Origin: Paramecium tetraurelia
Taxonomy: Eukaryota; Ciliophora; Oligohymenophorea; Peniculida; Parameciidae
Length of the DNA stretch: 64,000 nucleotides
Assembly (NCBI RefSeq): GCF_000165425.1
Contig: NW_001799629.1
Span: 294,757-358,756, forward strand
Direction: 5' to 3'
Below the pieces are notes generated by a model. The model was not told the origin of the DNA, made no database searches, and was given only the letters and a program-made list of their open reading frames with translations. The position numbers were made by a program, and so were the translations under genes. Of the stretch, positions 1-11,831 are shown one piece after another. The stretch's first letter is position 1; each line of letters begins with the position of its first letter.

Positions 1-938
1 AGGAAAACACAAGAAGAGACTATATTGAAAATTGGGATGAAGCTTACCATAAATTGTTGGAAGGTAAATACACATTTTATAGAGAGATGTATTAAAATGA
101 TAATTTATGTATTGAATTTCCTAAACCTAAGAAAAATCTATCGTAGGAATAGATTTTATAACAAAATACTCATATTCAACAAAAAGTGTTAAAGAGAATA
201 AATGAGAAGAAATAAAATGAAGACTTTTAGCTAAATTTTGATTTATAAATAGATTCAAAACTATTTTATTTGTATGAAATCGTTCTCTCCATGCTTCAAA
301 AGAAAATTGAATAGATTGTTGGGCTTTTGGAAAATTAAATTAATATTTACATTTAAGATTGCGAAGATACACTAGAAAACAAAAAGTAACTAATTTAAAG
401 CTTAAAAATTTTTATTGGCAATGAAATTAATTAACAGAATGTAAAGGAGGTTTTAAAAAAAATTCTAGAATGGTGTAAGATTAATGAATTATTTAAAATT
501 AATTCTATCTTCTTATAAAATACAATAGATGACGTATTGTAATGTTTAATGATAGATGATTATTGCTAAATGAGAAAAATTTCCCCAATTAAAGTTGATT
601 CATCAAAGCTCAGAAAAAATGCAGATAAAATTATTAATATTATCTAGAATATTGAAAATATTGAATTAGGATTAAAGGCAACATTTATAATAGGGTCTAT
701 AGCCGCTGCAGTAACCTCTTTAGGCGCTGCACTACTTGCAGAAGGTGCAGGATTAGCTGCTACAGAGATTATAATTGCGCAGATTGCCTAGAGAGTAGCT
801 ATTAGAGCAGCTATTACTGGAGTAGGTGGAGCCAGTGCTTCAACCATTACATATATTGCATTTATTTTTAAGTAAAACATGTTAAAATAGAGATATTAGT
901 CTTATTTATATGAATAAGATTAAAGAATCAATACATGA
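1..938 (+). CDS. 3' part of a gene of unknown function, cut by the window start
   Basis: An open frame (codons in the phase of base 3) runs from the window edge to TGA at 936-938, about 311 codons, with TAA/TAG read as Gln throughout. The N-terminal two thirds is charged and helix-rich and looks like coiled coil. The last third has a long Ala/Gly-rich hydrophobic stretch at roughly 660-870 (for example IIGSIAAAVTSLGAALLAEG), which could be one or two membrane helices or an amphipathic membrane-inserting region. A short charged tail follows. The start codon lies outside the window. I recognise no family. The length of the TGA-free frame and its composition make it a real gene. Confidence 0.7.
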
Positions 939-1671
939 ATTAATATAAATAATTTAAGTCTATAATTATTGATAAAATATCATTTTTTAGTTAAAATCTA
1001 ATTCTGTATTTTTTCCATTTTTTAAATAACTTATTGTAATTTAAACGAATGGAATTTTTAAAATAAATTTACAACATATTTTAGTTAAATTAATTCATTA
1101 TAAACAATTCTTTATAGATACAATCAATGAAATTTCTATTATTTAAGATAACTAGAAAGTAGAATGGTTTGAAGATTAGAATTCAAATTTATAATTACAA
1201 GATTCATTATAGTTTATTTAAATAATTTAAAGTAAATAACGAAAAATTCAAAATATTTAATTTAAATCCTTCAGTTTATTGTTTTTCTTGTAAATCAACA
1301 AAATGTAAATGACCTATAATTCATATCAATCAATTTTATCGTTTCAAACAACCAGCATTAATTAAGTTTAGAGAATTGATTGAAATTTTCAGCCACAAAT
1401 TAAACTATTAATTAGATTCAAATTTAACTATTAATTAGATTCAAATTTTGAATTTTTATACTTATCAATAAGTTTAGAAAGAAAAACCTTCTCATAAATT
1501 ATATTCAGGTAATTTTAAAGTTTCATAATTACTTTCTATGTATTCCATCTAATTTCATAGATCATCGATTATTTACTTCAAAAATCAATCTTCAAATCAG
1601 TAATGAATGTCGAATTCTTCATTATTAAACATAATTAATTAGATAGGCTCTTTTTAAAATATTTTTATAAA
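939..1671. other. Intergenic, possibly with a gene relic
   Basis: No complete gene is visible. On the plus strand a TGA-free stretch of about 97 codons (1313-1606) reads like protein, and the same frame continues upstream of an in-frame TGA at about 1310. This fits a decayed gene or an exon whose intron I cannot find. A perfect 23-bp tandem duplication lies inside it. Confidence 0.35.
1403..1448. repeat. Perfect 23-bp tandem duplication
   Basis: Bases 1403-1425 are repeated exactly at 1426-1448 (unit begins AACTATTAATTAGATTC). Two copies only. The unit is not a multiple of three, so it would shift any frame running through it, which agrees with this being non-coding or decayed. Confidence 0.9.
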
Positions 1672-2055
1672 ATGGGTGCCACATGCAAGTTTAGAGAAAG
1701 AGATAGAGACAGAGATGTTCTTCTTTATAACTCAAATTCAAATTTGGCAAACTAAAGCTAATATTTAGATAATAAACTTAACTAAAAATACAGAATGTGT
1801 AGCAAGAGTAACAAATCCAGGAACGCTACTAACTCCCCAATCACTATTGAAAGGCCGCATTTCTTTATAATATATCCAAAAAATGAAAATTAACTAAATG
1901 ACTTAGTACTACAACTCTAAAACCTCAATCGAAATAACAATTATTTTATAGAAGAGTACTCATAAATGACAAGCTAATAGGAAGAATCGAAATATGAAAG
2001 CAATTTCGCTTTAGAAGGAATTTCTGAAGGATCGTTCAATGTTTTTCGTATATGA
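1672..2055 (+). CDS. Small protein with possible N-terminal lipidation signal
   Basis: Intronless frame of 127 codons from ATG 1672 to TGA 2053-2055. The product starts MGATCK: Gly at position 2 suits N-myristoylation and Cys5 could be palmitoylated, so membrane anchoring is plausible (inference). The rest is polar, Asn/Gln/Ser-rich and probably disordered, with an RERDRDRD tract near residue 9. No catalytic motif or family is recognised. The upstream 50 bases are almost pure A/T, as is usual just before starts here. Confidence 0.65.
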
Positions 2056-3504
2056 ACTTAACATACCGCACAATGAATATAGTTCTGAAAATGATGTAAT
2101 CCAATTTATTATTATAAAATAACAACTTTTTATAGTTTTCTTCAATAAAGCTAGCAATAATATTTTTGTTGGTTCATATACTTCCACCTATAAAATTATA
2201 CTTCTATAGAAACAATAAAATTATAGAGTATAATTAATTTATAATGGATTCCATATAATTTTTCATAATAATTAAGCCATATTAATATATTAATTGAAAT
2301 TACCAAATCTTCTAAAAATAAAAATCTGAATATACTTCAATTCATTACATTAAATAATTTATTAATATTTTTCTTATTATTTATTAATGATAATTTTAAT
2401 CTTTAATTGTAAGCTCGATAATTCAAAAATTAATAACAATATAATATTGTGTTGCTTTAAATAATTTCATTAAAACTAATTTAATAAAGCTAGCCAAGAT
2501 TTTTGTATATTTATGATTATCAATGTTGATAAATAATTTAGTTTTTCTAAATTTTATTTTTCATTTTTCAGCCCCTCATCCTAAATGTAGCTATTTATTA
2601 TTATAAAACAAATATTGCATGTTTTTAATTTTTTAGTTCAAATTTATAAAAATGCAAATTTATTATAGTTTATATCTTCCTTTATAACAACTCAAAATTA
2701 GATTCTTGAAAATTTATCCTTATATAAAATAATACGTAAATATCGAATAATGCTATAAATACTTTCAATTAAGATACAGCTTTTTTTTAAATCTAAAATG
2801 GATATAAGGGAAATACAACACAATATGCATTATTAATGAAATGAATAATAAAAATTGATTAATAGGTAACTCAGAAAAAATCTATCATCATAGATCAATA
2901 CTATTAATGTTTGCTCTAAAAGTATACATAAATTTTCTATTGGATAATTTTTGTATTTCAAACAATTGGATAGAAATTTGTATCGTCCATCTTAAATACT
3001 GAGAAATTTATCTAACTTAATGAAACTTGAATAAAATACTTATTTCAATTTTTAATTTATTAAGAAATCCTTACTGGATATTGTTCTTAGATTTAAATTA
3101 ACTCAATAAACCTTTGTAAAAATAATATTCAATTAATATTTACGATTTTTTTTTGACTTTTGTGTGTAATCCTGCTATTTTGTTTTCACTTAATAATTAG
3201 ATTGCTAATAAAATACAATAAATTTCAATATCTTTAATAATAATTTTATCAAAGATATTAATGTTCTAGTATTCATAAGCTTTTAAGGAATCTGAATGGT
3301 AATACTTGTAAATTATCTATGAAATATGCTAAACTCTATTTATTAATAAATGTTTATAATTTGTAAAAAAAATAAAAAATGGATTAATTTTAGACATGCG
3401 AAGGCAAGCTCTTGTTTATAACTTATTATTTATATAAATCTAATCGGATTGGAATAGAGTAAAAAAGTGAAATAAAAGGTGACATATATAATTAATTCAC
3501 AGAT
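2056..3504. other. A/T-rich stretch without a recognisable gene
   Basis: Both strands are broken by TGA at short intervals and I find no stretch with convincing protein composition. The motif ATAAAGCTAGC recurs near 2145 and 2484 with no obvious meaning. Confidence 0.5.
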
Positions 3505-5353
3505 ATGCTAATAGCAAAAGATTTTAGAATATAACAAGTGATGTAAGAAATAAGGAATGAAACCAATGTACAGAAAATTGAAAGAATGCTAGAAAACATT
3601 AATGTACGAAATATTAATAAACGATAGCCAGAGGAACATAGTCCCAGAGACATAGATGACAATTTGAGTCATACGTATAAGTAAAAAAGACCTAAGCTCT
3701 TTAAATTCTAAAAATCAAATTTCTCGAAATTTATAGAAGCAAAAGCAAATGAAGATACTGATACTTTCTCTTCAAACAAACAATTAGAGTTTAGACAGCG
3801 ATTATATTCATTAGCAGCAGATTCTTGTTGATGATATTATATAAAAATATGAATAATTTTTTCAAGCAAGGAAGGCCATTACAATATTTCTGATTGGCAG
3901 CATGAAATCTAAAAAGTATAAACTGGCTGCTTGGTATTAGTCTCTATTAGTGAGTTTCGATGACTATATATTTAAATACTTAAATTACTGTGGATACAAG
4001 TGATGTTTCCCAACCTAAGATCAAGAAAATTCCAGATAAAACTAAAACTTTTTCAAGTTTAAAAATCTAATCTCTTAAAATTATTGCGAGAACGATTCCT
4101 CCAATCGAAGAGTACATGATCTTTTTTGAAATGACAAAATAAGTCTATGCTACTTCTCTATAAACATCCTAAACATCAAAAAATGATTGTATTTTTTATT
4201 TGGTTAATTATAAAACTGATCTATTCTGGATAGCGTATTTATTATTTTCCTAAGATTAGTTAATATCATACTTGGAATAAATTTGAGTTAAGGTGTAATA
4301 AATATACTTGAGTATATAAAAGGAATAAAATGTGTGGTATCCAACTGGAGTGACTTTAACTAATACAATTTAGTAGTTCTTTCAAACAAATGAGAGCGAA
4401 GGAGCCATTAACCAATCTTTAAGTTGTAGATTTTGTTTCAAGCTACCATTACAAGCATTTTTGATTGAAATAAAAGAATCCCACAATTCCTATTTTATAT
4501 ATAAGTAATATTCTCAAATGGTAAAATAAATTACTATCTAATGAAATAAATGATAATAATACAATCTGATGATTTGATTTAGTGTGTGCACACCTAGATG
4601 AATAGACTCAAGAATGGGTATTGTATGTAATGGAAAAGTTTCTGTCTTTATTTCTAAAAATCTAATAGAAAAAAAGCTTACAAATAATTAGCAATTTCTA
4701 AAAACTGATTAAATAACCAACAATGCGGGGTAAATAAAGAAAGAAAAGTAATATAAGTTCGAATACACAGTGATATCTTAAGCTACGGAATTCTTCCAAA
4801 CTTCATATTGATTTTAGTCTTAATAATAGTAGGATGAATTGTAGTAGTAATAACTTTACCTGCATTTTTCATATTTAGAACAATATTCATCAAAAGTGAT
4901 CCCACTTCTTGGATAATGGGCGTATGAGTAGAAGAAGTATCTCTTAGTAGGTAAAAAGGTTGAAATCAAAATGACTGTCAATTATGTTAATAATAATCGG
5001 TAAAAATATTTTGGTTCTTCAGATTTACTTTTTTGAATGTCATCGGGATTTTCAGGTGTCTTCGCTTATGATATTTCTTTTGCTCGTTCATTTGGAGTAG
5101 TTTACTCTTATATATCTGACATAGATGTTTAAATATTTAATATAATTTATAATATAGTGTATAATATACTTTAGGATTTGAATGACGTGGCAACTTTTAA
5201 TATGATATGTAAATGTAAGATATTAACGGAGATAAGAATATTAACTGATAGTAAATTGGTATTAATAATAGAAATATTAAATAGCATTCTTCAATCATCG
5301 CTTTAAGGAGCTTCTTAATTCGATTCATCTTTTGGCACTCTGATCACTAAAAG
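3505..5353 (+). pseudogene. Decayed coding sequence with several frame breaks
   Basis: A frame from ATG 3505 gives about 109 codons of normal-looking charged protein and hits TGA near 3830. Coding-like sequence then continues in other plus-strand frames: about 3832-4000, about 4000-4290, past an in-frame TGA to about 4540, then about 4560-5350 in pieces. I could not place GT...AG introns of the usual 22-32 nt that join these segments. Several segments look convincingly protein-like (for example one containing ARTIPPIEEYMIFFEMTK). Best explanation: one or two eroded genes. Alternative: a live gene whose introns I missed or sequence indels. Family unknown. Confidence 0.45.
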
Positions 5354-5378
5354 AGGAACCTAATGATCTTTGACTTGA

Positions 5379-8300
5379 TCAAATTAACTGATGTTTCTTT
5401 AATTTGATTTCATTTGATTGATCCATCTAACTATGAATAATCACATACCTTAAATATTCCTTTTATACTATTGTGTATTCTTAATAAGCAATTTAGAGAT
5501 ACTTGAGATTTGAAGCTTTAAGTCCTGAGCTCTCAAACTCTAGTTCAGGGAATTTTCTAGTTAATATTTTCATATCTTGTTGTTTAGTGACATTTTTGGG
5601 GGAAAGACATCTATTAGATTATTTTTTAGGCAGCCGTCTTCTGTTCTCTTCATTTTCTTATTCCAATTCTACCTCTTAGAGTATTTTGTTTAGATCAATG
5701 AAGGAAGAGAAACTCTAATAGAATTCCGATTAGATGGGAGTATTGTCAGGTACTTATTCATCTTCTACTTTTTGATTGCCATCATCAAGAGATTTCATAG
5801 AGTTGTTTGGTTTTTCTGCAAATCCAATGGCACTTTAAGCTTTGCTGACTTAAGATTGGAAACTGATTTCTGGTAGTTCACTTTTTCTGGATGAATTCTT
5901 AAGAGTAGTTGAATCTTATTCATTTTGCTTATCATCAAGTATTTGCTATTCTTTTTTTTCTTTTGCTTTTTTTCTGATGAGCTTAGCCTTTAGACTTCTT
6001 TCTTAAATGACCTTCTGGACATATTGTTTACCTCCATTATACAATTAAAATTGATGGTAAATCTTCCTAATAATTTAAATGATGTATGAGTATTTGAGAT
6101 AGATCATATCATTGATTAATTGATCTCTTTCCTTTTAGGAGTAATCTTTAAAGAATGCATATTGCAGTTCTTTATTGATGTCTCTTATTTTTTCAAATCC
6201 TGATTGTAAAGATCTATGACGATGTTGTATTCTATAAATCAGTAGGTGTATAAATGTATTTCTGACTAAGGGACTCCAATGCATGAAAATCTTAAAAAAT
6301 AAATCAGTGCTAAATAAGAAATCACATAATTCCTTTTTGGGTTCAGCTAGTTTATTATTAATGAATGTTACTTGTAATGAGATGGAAATTATTATATAAG
6401 ATTTATAGACTCTTACTAATAGAGACAGCATGATCTCCATTCAAGATTAACTTGATTCCCTTGAAGAAAAAGGAATAGTCAAAATTAGTAGGTAAAACAT
6501 GGTAATTTTGATTGACTATCTGTAACCAAACGTCCACAATATTTAGAGTATTGAACACTTGGATTGCATCGTACAATTTTGTTTGATTGAACAAAATGTG
6601 AATGAATTTGCTAAGCAACATGGAATTGTTGATTATGGCACAAGATGCTTCAATGAATTTGTGATTCTTTAATTAAATATTGGATAATAATAATGAGACA
6701 ATCTCATCATATCCGTGTATGTTTTGCCAATTGACATTGAATCCAAACTTAGATTACACAAAATTGACCCATTAAATTACAAAAGGGTAATAGAAATGCA
6801 CAGTTTATTTATCTGGCATTTCTAGTTTCAATGATTCCAATTCTTTTTTCAATTATTATCCTTTTTCATTTTAGAATGCGAGATCATAAAATTTGTGAAT
6901 TGAGAGATTCTCAATCTCTGGAAACAGAGCTTGTTTAAATTGAGGTACTCTGAAGTAGGAGAGCACAGCAAATTTAACAAAAAAATCATGTTCTTTGTTT
7001 GAACAAGAAGTGTCAACGACTCTTTATAAACAAAGAGGCATAACTTTAATCATTAAAGTAACAAATAATTAAGCATTATGAATACGTTCTATTTAAGTAT
7101 CAATACTCAAATGATCTAAATCCATATCATCTCTATAAATGAGTTCACTCAGCACAGTGAAACATATTTCCTTAACCATTTCTGTTTATTACTTACTGCT
7201 CTATTCTAATAAGTATTTCCATAACTTTATTTACACTGATTAACTGTGTAACATATCATCAATGCTCTGATATTTAATATTGTGATTTTCGGCCAAAGTC
7301 GATAGAATTTCATTTTTCATTTTCTCAGAGTCTTTGATCTTTTTATCCCTCATGGTCTATGACAATGTTTCCACTTTAATTTACAATCCAATCAGCCAAT
7401 CAACTTCTTTATTTGTGTTATTTTTGGATTTGGCCTTCTTCAATAATAAAGTAGATTGATTGACAATTCCAGTTTCAGTTTTGATTCCACTGCATTGACT
7501 AACATATTGATTAGATTTGATGATAAATGTTCCTGCCCAATTTCCAATGTATGTGCCATCAGAAATCAATTGTTCATTTAACAATGCCTCTTAAATTAAG
7601 AGTGTATCAGTTTAAGCGATTTGAGAGGTATTATCATAAAAGAATTTATTAAAACTGATGTATGTACTACCAATTCGCTTATATTCTTCTAACTTAGTTT
7701 ATTTGTTTGCGTAAAGTACGAAAACAAAGGTAGTAATTTGAAAGTCATCTGCAAAAATGTCAAATTCCATGGATGGAGAATCTTCTGTTCTGAATTCCCA
7801 AAGGATTTCGTTCTTAGCTTCTAATGCTTTTTTAGTGGAGACATGTCTTTAGGAACCGCCTTTGATGTGTTGATACTTATAGGGAACATCGTCATTTTAT
7901 GAGTAGGTGGGATTCATATATTTTGGAGAGATTGCTGATTGAGATTCATTTTCTTGAGATTTGATTTTCAATAGAAAACTGTAGGCTATATCACCCAATT
8001 GTTCTTCCAGGATACAGCGGATGTGCTTGGTGTTGATCTTAAAATGCAATCTTTGAGCCACTTTGATGTCAAATATAATTGAGGATTTGTTCTAAAATAT
8101 TAAATAGTATTTACACTAAACAAAATGTCATGATGTTATGGTCCACTGGCGATTTCATAGATTGTATATTTGATTCTATAATGAACTTTGTCTGAATCGT
8201 CGAGGATTTGCTTGGGAGGATATTTGAATATTGTACTAGTGTAAAGAATTGAGTCTGCATACTTTGAGGATCGATGTGCAAATCAAAAGTAAAGGTTTAG

Positions 8301-8518
8301 GGCCACTATACTAAAGGAGTAAGAGTACATGTGGATTTTTGGTATATCTGATCATGGTGGTCTTATAGAGATGCTCATTCACTTTAACAATCACATATGC
8401 ACTTTACTGCTGTATATTTTTAACCTTAATACCAGAAATTACCATCCTAAACATCAGATTCTGCTATCCGAACCTAATGTCGTTGAGATGTTACTTTCTT
8501 GTCTAATGAGAATAACAT
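5379..8518 (-). CDS. Large C2-like / helical repeat protein, about 1,000 residues
   Basis: Start ATG 8518-8516, stop TGA at 5381-5379. Four small introns are needed: a 27-nt and a 26-nt one near the start, a 23-nt one near 8090 (GTAAATAC...TTTTAG) and a 25-nt one near 6365 (GTAACATT...AACTAG). The first 150 residues look like a C2 domain (QWPQTFTFDL then FFTLQILDDSDK). A middle section is beta-rich, and residues about 400-750 are an all-helical region with HWSPLVRNTFIHLLIYRI. The tail is charged and Gln/Ser-rich. The helical part reminds me of the DUF1765-type proteins, but that is weak. It starts only 39 bp downstream of the trichocyst gene on the same strand. Confidence 0.75.
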
Positions 8519-8557
8519 GCAGTTCCCATTATTAATTTATATTATATTTTGAATTAC

Positions 8558-9649
8558 TCAATATTTCAATTTGGAATAGCCTAACATTATCTTCTCCTCG
8601 TGTACTTCTTCAAATCTCTATTTGACCATCTCTTCGAGTTGATTCACCAACTGAATCTCGCTTCTTCTCGCTTGAGTGCCATAATTGTACTCAGTCTAAA
8701 AGGTGGAGCACAGAGCTTAAGCTTATTCCAACAATTATTGATTTCTTTATTATTTGGATGAGGCTGAATTCGATACTGCCGATTGAACTCCAATGCAAGC
8801 AGAAAACTTGTCTAATTTCACTTGTTGTCTCTCGTGTTATCCTTGTAATCTCGATAACACTTTGTTGACCTTCTCCTTTTGTAGATTGAACAAACCCACA
8901 CTTTGAGCATTTGATTCTGTAAATTGATCATATGCCTCTTGGATGGCAGATCTCAGATCTTTGAGTAAATGCTCCACTTATTGGAGGGAACTCAAATCAA
9001 TTGATTATCCTTGGGTTGCCAATTGAATGAATGCATTAAAAATGGGAGCATAAATTGGAGTTTTGTTAATGTCAAATGATGTTTATAACATTCTTTGACT
9101 CACTTTACTCAACTCAGAGAAACTTCTATAACCAAATGAAATTCCTTCCAAGATTGTCAACGCTTCGTCTATGGCATGCAATGAATCCTCATATTGTCTA
9201 CTTCTCCTCTTAAAATAGGCTGATTCTGATTCAGCTGTTGTAAGGATGGTGTTCAGATGTTACTAGAAGGTATTTTCTTATTATTGATTGACCTACTATT
9301 ATTCAATTGTTCTCTATTTTGAATATTGACAAGTGCTTAATTAAGCATTAGAGTCTCTCAGAGTGCTTTTGGCGTTTTGAATTTCAGCATTTCTAAATTC
9401 ATATTCAGCCTAACATTCTCTCAATTCCACATTAAAGATTTGGTCGTGATTGACTTATTCCTCATTGACAGAATCTCTAAACAAAGTGAGTACATTCAAA
9501 ACAGCATCCAATGGAGAATGAGATTTAATCTTCATTTCCACCTCAGCCATCACAGCTGTGATTGATCTCTACTTAGTGTAATTGAGTCTATGATGATGAT
9601 TAGCACCAGACACTATAACTAAGATCAACAAGAGAGCAAAGATCTTCAT
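8558..9649 (-). CDS. Trichocyst matrix protein (TMP/tmp family)
   Basis: Intronless frame of 364 codons, ATG 9649-9647 to TGA 8560-8558. The protein begins with a secretory signal (MKIFALLLILVIVSG), then a short pro-region, then long Gln/Glu-rich coiled coil. Family landmarks shared with the second copy at 43,750-44,844 include MAEVE, SPLDAVLNVL, EQVNHDQIFNVEL, YEDSLHAIDEAL and the C-terminal EYNYGTQARRSEIQLVNQLE. In Paramecium these proteins are processed from precursors and crystallise in the core of the trichocyst, a regulated secretory granule. The Cys residues and heptad pattern fit. Confidence in family is high; the exact paralogue group is not assigned. Confidence 0.93.
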
Positions 9650-9915
9650 TAAAAAAATTAGCCAAAAACGATATAATGCATTTCAATAAATAAATCAAAC
9701 CATTTAGTTTTATCTACTCCCTTTCTATTCAAACATTCAATCCTCAAAATATTAAATGTCATGCCTACTCACTCTTAGAGTAATCTACTACGAATGGATG
9801 ATTAAAAATTATGGAATAAATATACTATTAAGATTCTTAATTTGATTGAATTAATACGCTTGTTAAATTTATTTTATACATACATATTATACTAATTTAA
9901 ATATTTACCTCAAAT

Positions 9916-11041
9916 ATGTCAAATCTATAAGTATAACTAGTTAAGAAACCTGATGCCAAATATCCAAGAGTGAATGATGTGTTCCAGGTTAAGACAACAT
10001 CAACACCAACAGCCACTCAACTCAAAGATGGCGAAGTCTTGTTGGAAAATCTGTACTTCTCCATTGATGCAGCAATGAGAGTATGGATTAGTGGGTAATG
10101 ATGTCATTTTATATCATGTTAGTGCCAAGACTTATGTAGATCCTGTCCTCCCTGGTAATACTATGTTTGGACAAGCTGTATCAAGAGTTCTAGCTTCAAA
10201 GAGTGAGAAGTTCTAAAAAGGGGATTATGTGATTGGCATTGTCAATTGGACATTGTATCAAATCACTAGCGATGCCAAGTTGCATCTCGTTAAAAGAGGA
10301 GGTGACATTGATGACTTGACTGGATACTCCTTGTTAGGCCCACTCGGAATTAGTGGATTGACAGCTTTTGTTGGATTCGAAGCCATTGGAAAACCAAAGG
10401 AAGGAGAGACTGTAGTTATCTCTGCTGCTGCTGGGGCTGTTGGAGAAATTGCAGTCCAATTGGCTAAAACCTATTACAAGTGCAAAGTCATTGGAATTGC
10501 TGGTGGACCAGAAAAATGTGATTATGTCAAGAAACAATTGGGTGCACATGATTGCATCGACTACAAAAATGAAAATCTCAGTAAAAGACTCAGAGAATTG
10601 ACACCCAATGGAATACATGTCTATTTTGATAATGTAGGTGGAGAAATGCTCGATGAAATATTGATGCATATCACAGATCACACAAGAATTATTCTGTGCG
10701 GAGCCATTGCCACATACAACTAAACTGGAGGTATATTCCTTATCATTATCAATGTAGAACCATATAAGGTGAAGAATTACCCTAGATTAATTATAAAAAG
10801 AGCAGTCATGCAAGGATTCCTTTACTTTGATCATCCTGAATTGTTCAAGCCAGGATAAGCTACCATAACATAAATGCTCAAACAAGGCCAAATGAAAGTA
10901 CCACATTTCATATATTCTTAGATAAGATATGATGTTCAAAATGGACTAGAATAAGCTCCAAATGGATTGGCTAAACTCTTATTGGGCTAAAACAATGGCA
11001 AAGTTGTTGTCAAAGCCAAATCAGATCAACCAAAACTTTGA
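9916..11041 (+). CDS. Zinc-independent medium-chain reductase (prostaglandin reductase / NADP-dependent alkenal reductase type)
   Basis: ATG 9916, TGA 11039-11041, with introns 10095-10122 (28 nt) and 10731-10757 (27 nt). About 356 residues, the usual length. The nucleotide-binding fold is clear: GETVVISAAAGAVGEIAVQL followed by KVIGIAGGPEKCDYVK, then FDNVGGEMLDEILMH, and near the end PRLIIKRAVMQGF. These match the LTB4 12-hydroxydehydrogenase/PTGR family of the MDR superfamily, which reduces alpha,beta-unsaturated carbonyls with NADPH in the cytosol. There are no zinc ligands of the alcohol dehydrogenase type. The start is supported by the N-terminal strand pattern of the family. Confidence 0.9.
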
Positions 11042-11831
11042 TTAGTTGAGTATATATAACAAATGTTGGATTAATAATATTATTTTTATTTCTTAATATC
11101 AATTAAAATTGATATTGCGTATTAAAATTGATTAATATTGTAATTATTTAGTTATATTAATAATCAATATTAATTACTATAAATGGTTTGAAGAATTACG
11201 ATAGATTTTCATCATATCTTTTATTTTCACATTAGAGCAGCGAATTAAATGTTGTACACAAAACATCAAAAATACAATTCAAATTCTCGAAAATGTGAAT
11301 TATTTTAATTATATGAAATTCATTATAATAAATAATTATTAATATTAAATTAGATAAATTTCTGAAATTCTCTTTCTTTTGTTAATTAAAGGATTTTATA
11401 TTTTTATTAGATATTAAATCCAAGATTTTTCAGAGTTAATCAAAGAAAACGCGATTTCTATTAAATGGATAAGAAATAGCATTGTATTGAATCTCTATAT
11501 TCAAAATGTTACTGAAATATTTTTAGGTTGAGATTATTTTGAAAAAATCCTAATCTTCAATCGAAAAATCTTTAGTTGATTATAGAGCCTATTTAAAACA
11601 AAACCAACATTCAATACCAAGAAGGTAGTTATCCTATATGACATCATGAAACATATTATATATAAATAATTAAATAATTGCATTGATAAATTTACATATA
11701 AAAATCAGATAAGGTATACATAAAGTTGATAATGTTTTCATCAATAGAAATTCTCACAAAAAATGAAAGATAGAACTCTCGTCTAGGGACACAAAGAAAA
11801 AAATTCAAACTAACCGGAAATTCCATTTTGA
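11042..11831. other. Intergenic, A/T-rich
   Basis: No gene is recognised on either strand. An ATG at 11763 opens a short frame that ends in TGA after about 22 codons and is probably not used. Confidence 0.5.

Noticed and set aside
3505-5353. Idea that the window is germline (micronuclear) DNA with internal eliminated sequences
   Set aside because: Conserved genes such as Rpt5, SRP68 and LCMT1 are intact apart from ordinary tiny introns, which fits macronuclear DNA.
5379-6440. Apparent frameshift in a poly-A tract of the C2-like gene
   Set aside because: Recounting the A run shows a continuous frame; a 25-nt intron explains the other break.
10334-10681. Minus-strand open frame inside the reductase gene
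   Set aside because: It is the antisense shadow of the conserved nucleotide-binding domain.
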